Assembly (NCBI RefSeq): GCF_014649115.1 | Contig: NZ_BMSK01000032.1 | Coordinates: 1-64,000, forward strand | Length of the DNA: 64,000 bases | Source: Streptomyces eurythermus | GTDB taxonomy: Bacteria > Actinomycetota > Actinomycetes > Streptomycetales > Streptomycetaceae | Direction: 5' to 3' | Shown: one piece after another, positions 49,045 to 57,682 of the stretch | How the letters are laid out: every line of letters starts with the position of its first letter | How positions within the stretch are numbered: position 1 is the first letter of the stretch | Notes under the pieces: model-generated | The model's input: the letters and a program-made list of their open reading frames with translations, nothing else | What the model was told of the DNA's origin: nothing | Database searches by the model: none | Translations under genes and position numbers: made by a program

Positions 49045-49845
49045 ATGACCACCGCCACCACCCGCCCCGGCGACCGGCAGGTCAGTCCCGTGTTCGTCGG
49101 CATCCTGGCCGTGACGGCGGTGACCGGCTGGGCCACCTGGACCGGGTACGCGGAGCAGCCGGGCGTCGCGGTGTTCCTGTTCGTGACCGCGGCCTGGATC
49201 GTCTCCCTGTGTCTGCACGAGTACGCGCACGCGCGCACCGCCCTGCACAGCGGGGACATCTCGGTCGGCGCGAAGGGCTATCTCACGCTGAACCCGCTGA
49301 AGTACACGCACGCGCTGCTGAGCATCGTGCTCCCGGTGATCTTCGTGATCATGGGCGGTATCGGTCTGCCCGGCGGCGCGGTGTTCATCGAGCGCAACCG
49401 GATCCAGGGGCGGTGGCGGCACAGCCTGATCTCGGCGGCGGGCCCGCTGACGAACGTGCTGTTCGCCGCGGTGTGCACGGCGCCGTTCTGGCTGGACGCG
49501 CTGGACGGCGTGCCCGCGGACTTCCGGTTCGCGCTGGCGTTCCTGGCCCTGCTCCAGGTGACGGCGGCGATCCTGAACTTCCTGCCGGTGCCGGGCCTGG
49601 ACGGCTACGGCGTGATCGAGCCGTGGCTGTCGTACAAGGTGAAGCGGCAGGTGGAGCCGTTCGCCCCGTTCGGGCTGCTGTTCGTGTTCGCGGTGCTGTG
49701 GCTGCCGTCGGTCAACGAGGCGTTCTTCGACGTGGTCGACGCGGTGATGCGGGCGCTGAACGTGGACATGTTCTCGCAGTACTGCGGCGACGCCCGGTAC
49801 CGCTTCTGGGAGGAGAGCCCGGCGATCTGCTCGCTCGGTTCGTGA
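49045..49845 (+). CDS. M50 family (site-2-protease-like) membrane metalloprotease
   Basis: AGGAG lies seven bases upstream. The 266-residue integral membrane protein has the zinc motif HEYAH in LCLHEYAHARTA and the second-ligand motif NFLPVPGLDG near residue 193, both within hydrophobic segments. About six membrane helices are predicted. Members cut membrane-embedded substrates such as anti-sigma factors; the short form without a PDZ domain has no known target here. It is flanked by convergent small genes. Confidence 0.9.
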   Translation: MTTATTRPGDRQVSPVFVGILAVTAVTGWATWTGYAEQPGVAVFLFVTAAWIVSLCLHEYAHARTALHSGDISVGAKGYLTLNPLKYTHALLSIVLPVIFVIMGGIGLPGGAVFIERNRIQGRWRHSLISAAGPLTNVLFAAVCTAPFWLDALDGVPADFRFALAFLALLQVTAAILNFLPVPGLDGYGVIEPWLSYKVKRQVEPFAPFGLLFVFAVLWLPSVNEAFFDVVDAVMRALNVDMFSQYCGDARYRFWEESPAICSLGS

Positions 49846-49854
49846 CCGACCCGT

Positions 49855-50046
49855 TCAGTTCGTGACGGACGTGTCGCGGGCGGCGTCCATCCGGCCGCGC
49901 TTGACGTAGTACCAGGTCATGTTGGACGACAGACCGGCCAGCAGCACCCAGACGATCCCCAGCCAGCTGCCCTGGACGAAGGAGACGACCGCCGCGGCCA
50001 CGGCGAGGACGCAGACGACGAGGGTGTAGAGGGCGATGCGGGGCAT
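49855..50046 (-). CDS. Small two-helix membrane protein
   Basis: GGAG lies eight bases upstream of the ATG at 50046. The 63-residue product has two hydrophobic segments (LYTLVVCVLAVAAAVVSFV and WLGIVWVLLAGLSSN) and a basic C-terminus (YYVKRGRMDAARD). It resembles a small membrane protein without a known role. It lies downstream of the F420-NADP reductase gene on the same strand, 73 bp apart. Confidence 0.75.
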   Translation of the reverse strand: MPRIALYTLVVCVLAVAAAVVSFVQGSWLGIVWVLLAGLSSNMTWYYVKRGRMDAARDTSVTN

Positions 50047-50119
50047 GACGGGGGGCTCCTGTCGGGGACACTGCTCGGAACTGCTTCGCCGACCAGTGTC
50101 CCCCATGGGCTCCGGCGGC

Positions 50120-50824
50120 TCACACGTCGGTCACGCGCAGTCCGGCGTGCGCCTTGTACCGGCGGTTGACGGAGATCAGGTTGGCGACCAGCGACTCCAC
50201 CTGGTGGGCGTTGCGCAGCCGGCCCGCGAAGACGCCGCGCATGCCGGGGATGCGGCCGGCCAGGGCCTGCACGATCTCCACGTCCGCGCGCTGCTCGCCG
50301 AGGACCATCACGTCGGTGTCGATGCTCTCGATCTCCGGGTCCTGGAGCAGGACGGCCGACAGGTGGTGGAAGGCGGCGGTGACCCGGGACTCCGGCAGCA
50401 GCGCGGCGGCCTGCTCGGCGGCGCTGCCCTCCTCGGGCTTGAGGGCGTAGGCGCCCTTCTTGTCGAAGCCGAGCGGGTTGACGCAGTCCACGACGAGCTT
50501 GCCGGCCAGTTCCGCGCGCAGCGCCTTCAGGGTGTCGCCGTGGCCGTCCCACGGTACGGCGACGATCACGATGTCGCTGCGGCGCGCGGCCTCGGCGTTG
50601 TCGGCGCCCTCGATGCCGTGGCCGAGTTCGGCGGCGGCTGCCTGGGCGCGGTCGGCGGCGCGGGAACCGATGATCACCTTCTGGCCGGCCCGGGCCAGCC
50701 GGTAGGCGAGGCCCTTGCCCTGCGGCCCGGTGCCGCCGAGCACGCCGACGGTGTGCCCGGAGACGTCGGGCAGGTCCCAGGGGTCCTTGGCGGGGGCCTT
50801 CTGTGCGCTGTCGGTAGAGGTCAT
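50120..50824 (-). CDS. npdG: F420H2:NADP+ oxidoreductase
   Basis: The 234-residue protein has an N-terminal Rossmann motif VGVLGGTGPQGKGLA and the NADP-phosphate contact region GSRAADRA, followed by VIVAVPWDGHGDT, DCVNPLGFDKKGAY and AFHHLSAVLLQDPE, which match the Fno/NpdG family. It moves hydride between coenzyme F420 and NADP in the cytoplasm, supplying F420H2 for actinobacterial biosynthetic reductases. The ATG at 50824 is the only reasonable start. Confidence 0.92.
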   Translation of the reverse strand: MTSTDSAQKAPAKDPWDLPDVSGHTVGVLGGTGPQGKGLAYRLARAGQKVIIGSRAADRAQAAAAELGHGIEGADNAEAARRSDIVIVAVPWDGHGDTLKALRAELAGKLVVDCVNPLGFDKKGAYALKPEEGSAAEQAAALLPESRVTAAFHHLSAVLLQDPEIESIDTDVMVLGEQRADVEIVQALAGRIPGMRGVFAGRLRNAHQVESLVANLISVNRRYKAHAGLRVTDV

Positions 50825-50861
50825 GGCCCGACTCTACGTCCGGTCCCGCCGGGGCACCGGC

Positions 50862-52043
50862 TCAGGTCAGCCGCCGTACCGGCACCCGGCGGAAGGTGAT
50901 CGTCTCGTAGGGGCCGAAGTCGCCCGTCTCGTACAGCAGCCCCACCGTGTGCGGGTCGGCGCGGACCAGGTCGGAGTAGGCGGCGGGCAGTCCGTCGGCG
51001 GTGTACGCCGGGCGCCAGGTGGTGCCGCCGTCGCGGGAGACGCGGATCGTCATCAGGGCGCGGGTGTTCCCCGGGTCGGCGGGGGCGGAGAACAGCAGCA
51101 GGCCGGGGCCGCGAAGCTGGAGGACGGCGGCCTGGCAGACGGGTGCGGTGAGGCCCGCCTGCGGGCGGAAGGGCTTGAGGAGCGTCCTGCCGCCGTCCGG
51201 GGAGTGGGCGTCGGCGCGGTTGCCGGGGGAGGGCGAGTCGTTGCGGGCGTTGAGGTAGACGCGGCCGTCGGGGAGTTCGGCGGCGGTGGTCTCGTTGACG
51301 TTGACGTAGCCGTCGGTGTTGTCGTCCAGGTAGCCGAGGTACCAGTTCTCGCCTCGGTCGTCGCTGAGCAGGCAGTGCCCGCCGTTGTACTTGGCCTCGG
51401 CACCGGTGTCGGTGCCGGTGGGCGGCACGGTGTGGTTGGCCGGGACCAGGATCCGGCCGGAGGTCAATTGAAGGGCGTGGCCGGGGGTGGTGGCGTACCA
51501 GCGCCAGCCCGGCGCCTTCACCTGCTGTGTGATCTCCCGGGGCGCGGACCATGTCACACCGTCGTCGTCGCTGTGCTGCACCCACACCCGCCGGCCGTCG
51601 GCGTCCGGGACCTGCCCGCGCACGATGGCGGCCTCGGTGGCCCAGCCGGCGGCGCGGACGTGGACGAGCAGGATCCGGCCGGTGTCGAGGACGACGGGGG
51701 CGGGATTGCCGGCGAGGTCGGTGCCGTTACTGGCGGCGACCTGGAGCGGGCCCCAGGTCCGGCCGCCGTCGGTGGACCGCTTCAGCACGATGTCGATGTG
51801 CCCGTGGTCGGCGGCGGAGCCGACCCGGCCCTCGCAGAAGGCGAGCAGGGTGCCGGCCCGGGTGGCGACGACGGCGGGTATGCGGAAGCTCGCGTACCCC
51901 TCGCGGCCCGCACGGAAGGGAACGGTCACGTCGGCCGGGAAAACGGTCGCATCGGCCGGGGAAACGGTCACGTCGGCCGGGGAAACGGTCGCATCGGCCG
52001 GGGGAAGGGTCACGTCGGTCGGGGGAACGGTCGGGTCGGTCAC
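50862..52043 (-). CDS. Sialidase family (GH33, BNR repeats) without a signal peptide
   Basis: GGAG seven bases before the GTG at 52043 fixes the start. The 393-residue product begins with a Thr/Val/Pro-rich heptad repeat (about 2-45), then the GH33 FRIP motif (YASFRIPAVVATRAG) and Asp boxes STDGGRTW, SDDDGVTW, SDDRGENW and SRDGGTTW of the six-bladed propeller. It hydrolyses terminal sialic acids if active. No signal peptide is visible at this start, and extending the frame gives only Arg/Pro-rich sequence, so export is doubtful. Confidence 0.86.
   Translation of the reverse strand: MTDPTVPPTDVTLPPADATVSPADVTVSPADATVFPADVTVPFRAGREGYASFRIPAVVATRAGTLLAFCEGRVGSAADHGHIDIVLKRSTDGGRTWGPLQVAASNGTDLAGNPAPVVLDTGRILLVHVRAAGWATEAAIVRGQVPDADGRRVWVQHSDDDGVTWSAPREITQQVKAPGWRWYATTPGHALQLTSGRILVPANHTVPPTGTDTGAEAKYNGGHCLLSDDRGENWYLGYLDDNTDGYVNVNETTAAELPDGRVYLNARNDSPSPGNRADAHSPDGGRTLLKPFRPQAGLTAPVCQAAVLQLRGPGLLLFSAPADPGNTRALMTIRVSRDGGTTWRPAYTADGLPAAYSDLVRADPHTVGLLYETGDFGPYETITFRRVPVRRLT
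51928..52032 (-). repeat. Five 21-bp tandem repeats at the sialidase N-terminus
   Basis: Units start at 51928, 51949, 51970, 51991 and 52012 and alternate ACGTCGG and GCATCGG openings. They encode heptads of the form A-D-V/A-T-V-x-P. The repeat lies within 90 bp of the start codon, like the one in the DsbA-like gene. Confidence 0.88.
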
Positions 52044-52232
52044 GGGGCGGCTCCTCGGTCGTGGACGGGGCACGGACGGGACACGCAGGGACACAGACGG
52101 GCCGCGCACGGGCCGCATGGGGGCTCGTACGGGTCTCGTGCGCGACCCGTACGGGGCGCCTTTTCCCCGAGTCGGGCGAATTCCCGGTGAACTCCGGGTC
52201 ACGAGTGGCCCGTTGCGGCAGGATTCGGCCAC

Positions 52233-52832
52233 ATGGACGCCGTACGGGTCGCGTTGCTGCGGGAAGTGCTCACCGGGACGGAGTGGCTGGGGGCCACCCG
52301 GAGGTTCGCGGGGGTGCTGCGCGGGTCGGTGGTGGCGCACGGGGGCGGGCTGCTGCTGGTGGGCACGCCGGAGTACGAGCCCTGGCACCTGGCCGCGCAC
52401 CTGGTGGACGAGGCGGCCTGGTCGGGCACGCCCGAGCTGGCGCCGACGCTGGTCCGGCAGCACGCGCGCCCGTCCGACCCCGCGCATCTGGCGGTCGGGC
52501 CGGGCCGGATCTCGGCGGCGCGGCGCGGGGAGACCCTGCTGGTGGTGGCGCCGGAGGAACCGGCGTCGCTGCTGGAGCGGGTGCACGATGCCCGGCGGGC
52601 CGGGGTGACGGTGCTGGCGCTGGGCGGCGCGGGCGGGGGCGAGCTGGCCGCGATGGCGCACGACACGCTGGCCGTGCCGGAGGGGGCGGAGCTGGACCTG
52701 GACAGCGTGCAGCACCTGGTGAGCGCGGCGGCCGGCGAGAACGCGGGACCGCCGCGATCCCGGCGGGGCTTCCGCGACCGCCTGTCCCGCCTGACGGAAG
52801 CCCTGACCGCCCCACCACCGGCCCCCTGGTGA
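52233..52832 (+). CDS. Hypothetical protein with SIS-like segment
   Basis: The 199-residue protein starts MDAVRVALLREVLTGTEWLGATR. Its C-terminal half has LLVVAPEEPASLLERVHDARRAGVTVLALGGAGGGELAAMAHDTLAVP, the strand-helix-strand pattern of SIS sugar-isomerase domains, but without a clear second half or catalytic residues. The N-terminal half is Trp/His-rich (YEPWHLAAHLVDEAAW). A cytoplasmic regulator or sugar-phosphate-binding protein is possible. It is monocistronic, divergent from the sialidase. Confidence 0.7.
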   Translation: MDAVRVALLREVLTGTEWLGATRRFAGVLRGSVVAHGGGLLLVGTPEYEPWHLAAHLVDEAAWSGTPELAPTLVRQHARPSDPAHLAVGPGRISAARRGETLLVVAPEEPASLLERVHDARRAGVTVLALGGAGGGELAAMAHDTLAVPEGAELDLDSVQHLVSAAAGENAGPPRSRRGFRDRLSRLTEALTAPPPAPW

Positions 52833-52890
52833 CTCGCCCGCCCCCGCAAAAGCGGTTGCCGCGCGTCGGCCCGCGGCTCAGCATGCCTGG

Positions 52891-54156
52891 GTGACCCGCG
52901 CCCTCCTCCCCGACCTCGCGCCCTGGAAAGCCTCCGCCGACTTCCGGCGGCTCTGGAAGTCCGGGCTGATCAGCAACTTCGGCAGCTTTCTGACGTTCGT
53001 GGCGCTGCCCGTACAGCTGAAGGACCTGACGGAGTCCACCGCGGCCGTGGGCGCGATCGGTGCCGTGGAGCTGCTGCCGCTCATCGTGTGCGGCCTTTAC
53101 GGCGGTGCTCTCGCCGACGCCCTGGACAAGCGCGGGCTGATCGTGTGGACGGAGGCCGGCCAGGGCCTGCTCAGCGCCGCCCTGCTGCTGAACGCCCTGC
53201 TCCCGCACCCGGCGATCTGGCCGCTGTACGCCGTCGCCGCCCTCTCCTCCGCCCTGGTCTCCGTACAGCGCCCGGCCCTCGACTCCCTGTGGCCCCGGAT
53301 CGTCGCCCACGACGACATGCCGGCCGCGGCCTCGCTGAACTCGCTGCGCTGGACCGTCGGCGGGGTCGCCGGCCCGGCGGTCGCGGGCGTGGTCGTCGCC
53401 TACGCGGGCCTCGGCTGGGCCTACGCCGCCGACCTGCTGACCTTCGCCGTCTCGCTGCTGTACGTCCTGCGCATCGCCCCCTCCCCCGCCGCCGAGGAGG
53501 CCGCGAAGCCGGACCTGCGGGCCGTCGCGCAGGGCGCCCGGTACGCGTGGAGCCGCAAGGAGCTGCTCGGCACCTACGCCGTCGACCTCGCCGCGATGTT
53601 CCTGGCCATGCCGCTGGCGGTGCTGCCGTTCCTCGCCGACGACCTGGACGCCGAGTGGGCGCTCGGTCTGATGTACGCCGCGGTGCCGGCGGGGGCGCTG
53701 CTGGTGAGCCTGACCAGCGGCTGGGCCTCGCGGGTGCACCGGCACGGGCTGATGGTGGTGCTGTCCGCGGCCGGCTGGGGCCTGGCGGTCGCGGCGGCCG
53801 GGGTCTGCGGGAACGTGTGGCTGGTGCTGCTGTTCCTGACCGTCGGAGGCGGCTTCGACATGGTCAGCGGGGTGTTCCGGTCGGCCATGTGGAACCAGAC
53901 GATCCCGGACGAGCTGCGCGGCCGGCTCGCCGGGATCGAGCTGCTGTCGTACTCGGTCGGCCCGCAGCTCGGGCAGGTCCGGGCCGGTGGCACGGCCGCC
54001 TGGGCGGGGGTGCGGGCCTCGGTCTGGTCCGGCGGTCTGGCGTGCGCGGGCGCGGTGGGTCTGCTGGCGCTGTGCCTGCCGGCGCTGATGACGTACGACG
54101 CGCGGACGAACGAGCACGCGGTACGGATGCGGGAGCGGCGCGCCGCCGTCGCCTGA
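52891..54156 (+). CDS. MFS exporter (EntS/MFS_3 type)
   Basis: The 421-residue protein begins at a GTG with LLPDLAPWKASADFRRLWKSGLISNFGSFLTFVALPVQ, the classic opening of the MFS_3 family (enterobactin exporter EntS and macrolide pumps). About twelve helices follow, and VQRPALDSLWPRIVAHDDMPAAASLNS is a family motif. It exports a siderophore or small molecule; the cargo is unknown. No Shine-Dalgarno sequence is evident. It is monocistronic. Confidence 0.9.
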   Translation: MTRALLPDLAPWKASADFRRLWKSGLISNFGSFLTFVALPVQLKDLTESTAAVGAIGAVELLPLIVCGLYGGALADALDKRGLIVWTEAGQGLLSAALLLNALLPHPAIWPLYAVAALSSALVSVQRPALDSLWPRIVAHDDMPAAASLNSLRWTVGGVAGPAVAGVVVAYAGLGWAYAADLLTFAVSLLYVLRIAPSPAAEEAAKPDLRAVAQGARYAWSRKELLGTYAVDLAAMFLAMPLAVLPFLADDLDAEWALGLMYAAVPAGALLVSLTSGWASRVHRHGLMVVLSAAGWGLAVAAAGVCGNVWLVLLFLTVGGGFDMVSGVFRSAMWNQTIPDELRGRLAGIELLSYSVGPQLGQVRAGGTAAWAGVRASVWSGGLACAGAVGLLALCLPALMTYDARTNEHAVRMRERRAAVA

Positions 54157-54166
54157 TCCGGCCCGC

Positions 54167-54400
54167 TCAGTCCTCGTCGGGTCGCTCGCCGGACGGCGTG
54201 TCGTGCCAGCGCGGGTCGTTCTCCCACTTCAGGTTGCGCTCGGCGGCGGTCTGCATCGCGTGCCGGGCCGCCTCGGGGGTGGCGTACGGTCCGAAACGGT
54301 CCTTGCCCGGGCAGTCGGGGCCCTCCTCGACCTTCCCGTGCTCCAGGCAGTAGTACCACTCGCCCGGTTTGCCGGCCGTGCGCTTCTTGAACAGGGCCAT
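54167..54400 (-). CDS. Small conserved hypothetical protein
   Basis: AGGAG lies eight bases before the ATG at 54400; the longer frame reading into the map promoter is rejected. The 77-residue product, MALFKKRTAGKPGEWYYCLEHGKVEE onward, has C-x-E-H and DCPGKDRFGPYATPEAARHAM, with two cysteines and one histidine that could bind zinc. It is divergent from methionine aminopeptidase (58 bp apart), an arrangement that suggests shared promoter DNA. Confidence 0.75.
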   Translation of the reverse strand: MALFKKRTAGKPGEWYYCLEHGKVEEGPDCPGKDRFGPYATPEAARHAMQTAAERNLKWENDPRWHDTPSGERPDED

Positions 54401-54445
54401 GGACAGCTCCTCTCGCCACCGACATGTTCCCCCATGTCCGCTGGT

Positions 54446-54458
54446 TAGACTCGCTGGC
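54446..54458 (+). promoter_or_regulatory. -10-like hexamer placing a leaderless start at map
   Basis: TAGACT (54446-54451) lies seven bases before the map ATG, the spacing of a leaderless transcript starting at or next to the A of ATG. No ribosome-binding site is present. Confidence 0.5.
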
Positions 54459-55316
54459 ATGTCTGGCCAGTCGCTGCTCGTACCAGGGGAGCTGTCTCCC
54501 ACCCGTTCGGTTCCCGGAAACATCCGCCGCCCCGAGTACGTCGGCAAGCCCGCGCCGGCGCCGTACACCGGGCCGGAGGTGCAGACCCCCGAGACCATCG
54601 AGGCGATGCGGATCGCCGGCCGTATCGCCGCGCGGGCGATGGAGGAGGCCGCCAGGATCATCGCGCCGGGGGTGACCACGGACCAGCTGGACAAGGTCGC
54701 CCACGAGTACATGTGCGACCACGGGGCCTACCCGTCCACGCTCGGCTACCGCGGTTTCCCGAAGTCGCTGTGCACGTCCGTCAACGAGGTCATCTGCCAC
54801 GGGATCCCCGACTCGACGGTCCTCAGGGACGGCGACATCGTCAACCTGGACGTGACGGCGTACATCGGCGGGGTGCACGGCGACAACAACGCCACGTATC
54901 TGGTGGGCGACGTGGACGAGGAGTCGCGGCTGCTGGTGGAGCGCACCCGGGAGGCGCTCAACCGGGCGATCAAGGCGGTGCGGCCGGGCCGGCAGATCAA
55001 TGTCATCGGCCGGGTCATCGAGTCGTACGCCAAGCGCTTCGGCTACGGCGTCGTGCGGGACTTCACCGGGCACGGCATCAACTCGTCGTTCCACTCGGGG
55101 CTGATCATCCCGCACTACGACAGCCCGCACGCGACGACGGTGATGCGGCCGGGGATGACGTTCACGATCGAGCCGATGCTGACGCTGGGCACCCACGAGT
55201 ACGACATGTGGGACGACGGCTGGACGGTCGTGACGAAGGACCGCAAGCGCACCGCCCAGTTCGAGCACACCCTGGTGGTCACGGACACCGGCGCGGACAT
55301 CCTGACCCTTCCCTGA
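54459..55316 (+). CDS. map: Methionine aminopeptidase, type I
   Basis: The 285-residue enzyme has a 40-residue N-terminal extension typical of actinobacterial MetAPs (SPTRSVPGNIRRPEYVGKP) and the pita-bread core with the metal ligands: D in NLDVTAYIGGVHGDNN (two), H in FTGHGI, E in TIEPML and E in FEHTLVV. It removes the initiator methionine from nascent proteins in the cytoplasm. The ATG at 54459 lacks a ribosome-binding site. Confidence 0.96.
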   Translation: MSGQSLLVPGELSPTRSVPGNIRRPEYVGKPAPAPYTGPEVQTPETIEAMRIAGRIAARAMEEAARIIAPGVTTDQLDKVAHEYMCDHGAYPSTLGYRGFPKSLCTSVNEVICHGIPDSTVLRDGDIVNLDVTAYIGGVHGDNNATYLVGDVDEESRLLVERTREALNRAIKAVRPGRQINVIGRVIESYAKRFGYGVVRDFTGHGINSSFHSGLIIPHYDSPHATTVMRPGMTFTIEPMLTLGTHEYDMWDDGWTVVTKDRKRTAQFEHTLVVTDTGADILTLP

Positions 55317-55361
55317 GGCCGGGTCCCCCTGGCCGGATGCGGCAGGGGAACCCGGGCCGCG

Positions 55362-55559
55362 TCAGAACAGGGTGTCGGTGCAGTGGGCGCCGGACCAGGT
55401 GATGTGGTTCTCCAGCGAGGTCAGCGAGCCGGCGTACGGGCTGCAGACCGGCTCGTCGTCCTCCTGGCCCGCCTGGGTGCCGGCGGCTGCCGTCGACGCG
55501 CCGGCACCGGCCAGGGCGACGGCGAGGACGGTCGCGGCCAGAACAGATCTGATGCGCAT
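55362..55559 (-). CDS. Small secreted protein with one cysteine pair
   Basis: GAGAGGAG lies six bases before the ATG at 55559. The 65-residue product has a signal peptide (MRIRSVLAATVLAVALAGAG, cleavage near AAAG) and a short mature part, QEDDEPVCSPYAGSLTSLEN onward, ending AHCTDTLF. The two cysteines probably form a disulphide. Similar tiny exported proteins are common in streptomycetes and mostly uncharacterised. It is not a chaplin, since it lacks the repeat pattern. Confidence 0.75.
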   Translation of the reverse strand: MRIRSVLAATVLAVALAGAGASTAAAGTQAGQEDDEPVCSPYAGSLTSLENHITWSGAHCTDTLF

Positions 55560-55671
55560 GGTGCTCCTCTCGGGAGGCTGAGTGGTCACGCCCAGAGGTC
55601 CCCGTTCGCCCTCGCGCGCACACGCGGTTCCACCCGGACGGCGCGCGGCCGGTCACCCGGACGCCCGCGCG

Positions 55672-56316
55672 TCAGCGCTCCAGGCGGACCCGGCCGCCGA
55701 TCTCGGTCCAGCCGTGCGGCTGGGGCGCGGTCAGGATCTGCGAGCCGCGGCCCTGCCTGATGTTCAGGGCCCGGCCCAGCCGGTCGGTGAGCAGCAGCGC
55801 CGCCGCGCCGGTGGCCTCGTCCTCGTCGATCCCGTCGTCCCGTCCGGGGAAGGCCCGGGCGCGGATCCGCCCGGCCGCCTCGTCCTCCCAGGCCCAGGCG
55901 TAGACCCACTCCCCCGGCGGCGGCACGGGAAGCGCGTCCACCTCGGCGGCGCTCGGGTACTGGCGCAGGGTGCGCGGCGGCGCCCACTCCGCGCGGGCCT
56001 CGATCCAGCTGAACTCGCCGTCCTGCCGGGCCCCGGCCACACCGGCGGGGGTGACGAGTTCGGGCACGTCGAGCAGCCAGGCGGTGCCCACGCAGGGGTG
56101 CCCGGCGAACGGCAGGCGCAGGGTGGGCGTATAGATGTCGATCACTCCGCGCTCGGGGTCGTCCACGAACACGGTCTCGCTGAAGCCGAGTTTGCCGGCC
56201 AGTGCCTGCCGGTCGTCGCGCCCGGGCAGCACCGAGCCGTCGCGGACGACACCCAGTTCGTTGCCGTAGCCGCCGTCCGGCCCGCAGAAGACGCGGAGTA
56301 CGTCGTAGTCGGTCAC
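55672..56316 (-). CDS. PhzF family isomerase-like protein (short form)
   Basis: The 214-residue protein follows the PhzF fold: YDVLRVFCGPDGGYGNELGVV, KLGFSETVFVDDP (with the catalytic glutamate position), TPTLRLPFAGHPCVGTAWLL and DEATGAAALLL. PhzF enzymes isomerise small acids; this one is shorter than the usual 260-300 residues, chiefly between the two halves, and N-P in the first motif reads N-E. It is monocistronic and no phenazine genes are present. Confidence 0.87.
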   Translation of the reverse strand: MTDYDVLRVFCGPDGGYGNELGVVRDGSVLPGRDDRQALAGKLGFSETVFVDDPERGVIDIYTPTLRLPFAGHPCVGTAWLLDVPELVTPAGVAGARQDGEFSWIEARAEWAPPRTLRQYPSAAEVDALPVPPPGEWVYAWAWEDEAAGRIRARAFPGRDDGIDEDEATGAAALLLTDRLGRALNIRQGRGSQILTAPQPHGWTEIGGRVRLER

Positions 56317-56490
56317 CCGGGAATTGAAGCACCGCGGCGCACGTCAGGGGCCGCACCGGGCGTTTTGACCCTCCCTTTGCCGTGCCGTGATGTCCGCTTT
56401 GCGGCACCGCAATCAAGTCGTGTCCGTGCGCCCGCTGTGAGAGCCGAATCACCGACCGCACGGGGACGGGTGTGGTAAGCCTCGGGTAAG

Positions 56491-56509
56491 TTAGGGCAGC
56501 CTCACCATA
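56491..56509 (+). promoter_or_regulatory. DmdR/IdeR-type iron box before efeO
   Basis: TTAGGGCAGCCTCACCATA matches the DtxR/IdeR consensus (TTAGGTTAGGCTAACCTAA type) at most outer positions. It lies about 22 bp upstream of the efeO start. It should repress the operon when iron is plentiful. Confidence 0.78.
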
Positions 56510-56530
56510 CGAATCGCCCTTGGAGCCTGC

Positions 56531-57667
56531 ATGCGAGCCGTCCGACTGACCGTCACCGCCGCCGTGACCGCGGCCGCTCTGACCGCCCTTTCGGCCTGCA
56601 CCTCGAAGAGCGACGCCAAGGACGGTGACGCCATCCAGGTCACCGCCGCCGACTCCACCTGCGACACCTCCAGCAAGTCCGCGCCGGCCGGCCAGGTCAC
56701 GCTGAAGATCGAGAACAAGGGGTCGCGGGCGACGGAGGTCGAGATCCTCTTCCCGGACGACCGGATCGTGTCCGAGAAGGAGAACATCGGGCCGGGCACC
56801 AAGTACACCCTCACCGCCGAGGTGAAGGCAGGCTCCTACGAGATCGCCTGCCGGCCCGGCATGAAGGGCCACGGCGTCCGGCAGAAGCTGACCGTGACCG
56901 GCGGCGCCGCCACCGCCGAGCGCGACCCGCGGCTGGACGCGGCCGTCGCCCGGTACCGCACCTACGCCCAGGACCAGGCGGACGAGACGCTGCCGAAGGC
57001 CGAGGCGTTCGCGAAGGCCGTCCAGGACGGCGACCTGGAGGCGGCGAAGAAGGCCTACGGCCTGTCCCGCCTCGGCTGGGAGCGCACCGAGCCGGTCGCC
57101 GAGTCCTTCGGTGACATCGACCCGAAGGTGGACGTCCGCGAGGACGGCCTGGAGCCCGGGCAGAAGTGGACCGGCTGGCACCGGCTGGAGAAGGCCCTCT
57201 GGCACGACAAGAAGATCGGCGCCGAGGAGAAGGCCCTCGCCGGGCAGCTGGTGACGGACCTGAAGGACTGGCAGAAGCGGGTCGGGAAGGCCGAGATCAC
57301 CCCGACCTCCATGGCCAACGGCGCCAAGGAGCTGCTGGACGAGGTCGCCACCGGCAAGGTCACCGGCGAGGAGGACCGCTACGCCCACACCGACCTCGTC
57401 GACTTCAAGGGCAACGTCGAGGGCGCGCAGAAGGCCTACGAGCTGCTGAAGCCGGTCGCCGCGAAGAACGACCCGGCGCTGACGAAGGAACTGGACAAGC
57501 AGTTCGCCGCGCTGGACGCCCTGCTCGACAAGTACCGCTCGGACAAGACCTCGTACGACTTCGTCTCCTACGACAAGGTCGGCAAGGACCAGCGCAAGGA
57601 GCTGTCGGACGCGGTGAACGCGCTCGCCGAGCCGCTGTCCAAGCTCGCCGCCGCGGTCGTGAAGTAG
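56531..57667 (+). CDS. efeO: EfeO, extracellular iron-binding lipoprotein
   Basis: The 378-residue protein has a lipobox-type signal (ALTALSAC), an N-terminal cupredoxin-like domain (about 30-125, with IACRPGMKGHGVRQ), and a C-terminal M75/imelysin domain with the HxxE motif GWHRLEKALW. In EfeUOB systems EfeO binds iron outside the membrane and delivers it to the EfeB/EfeU machinery. The iron box upstream and the 15-bp gap to efeB mark it as first gene of the operon. Confidence 0.93.
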   Translation: MRAVRLTVTAAVTAAALTALSACTSKSDAKDGDAIQVTAADSTCDTSSKSAPAGQVTLKIENKGSRATEVEILFPDDRIVSEKENIGPGTKYTLTAEVKAGSYEIACRPGMKGHGVRQKLTVTGGAATAERDPRLDAAVARYRTYAQDQADETLPKAEAFAKAVQDGDLEAAKKAYGLSRLGWERTEPVAESFGDIDPKVDVREDGLEPGQKWTGWHRLEKALWHDKKIGAEEKALAGQLVTDLKDWQKRVGKAEITPTSMANGAKELLDEVATGKVTGEEDRYAHTDLVDFKGNVEGAQKAYELLKPVAAKNDPALTKELDKQFAALDALLDKYRSDKTSYDFVSYDKVGKDQRKELSDAVNALAEPLSKLAAAVVK

Positions 57668-57682
57668 GCAGGGGGAAGGGCG

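Noticed and set aside
55672..56316. Phenazine pathway
   Set aside because: A single PhzF-family protein is widespread outside phenazine clusters and no other phz-type gene is nearby.
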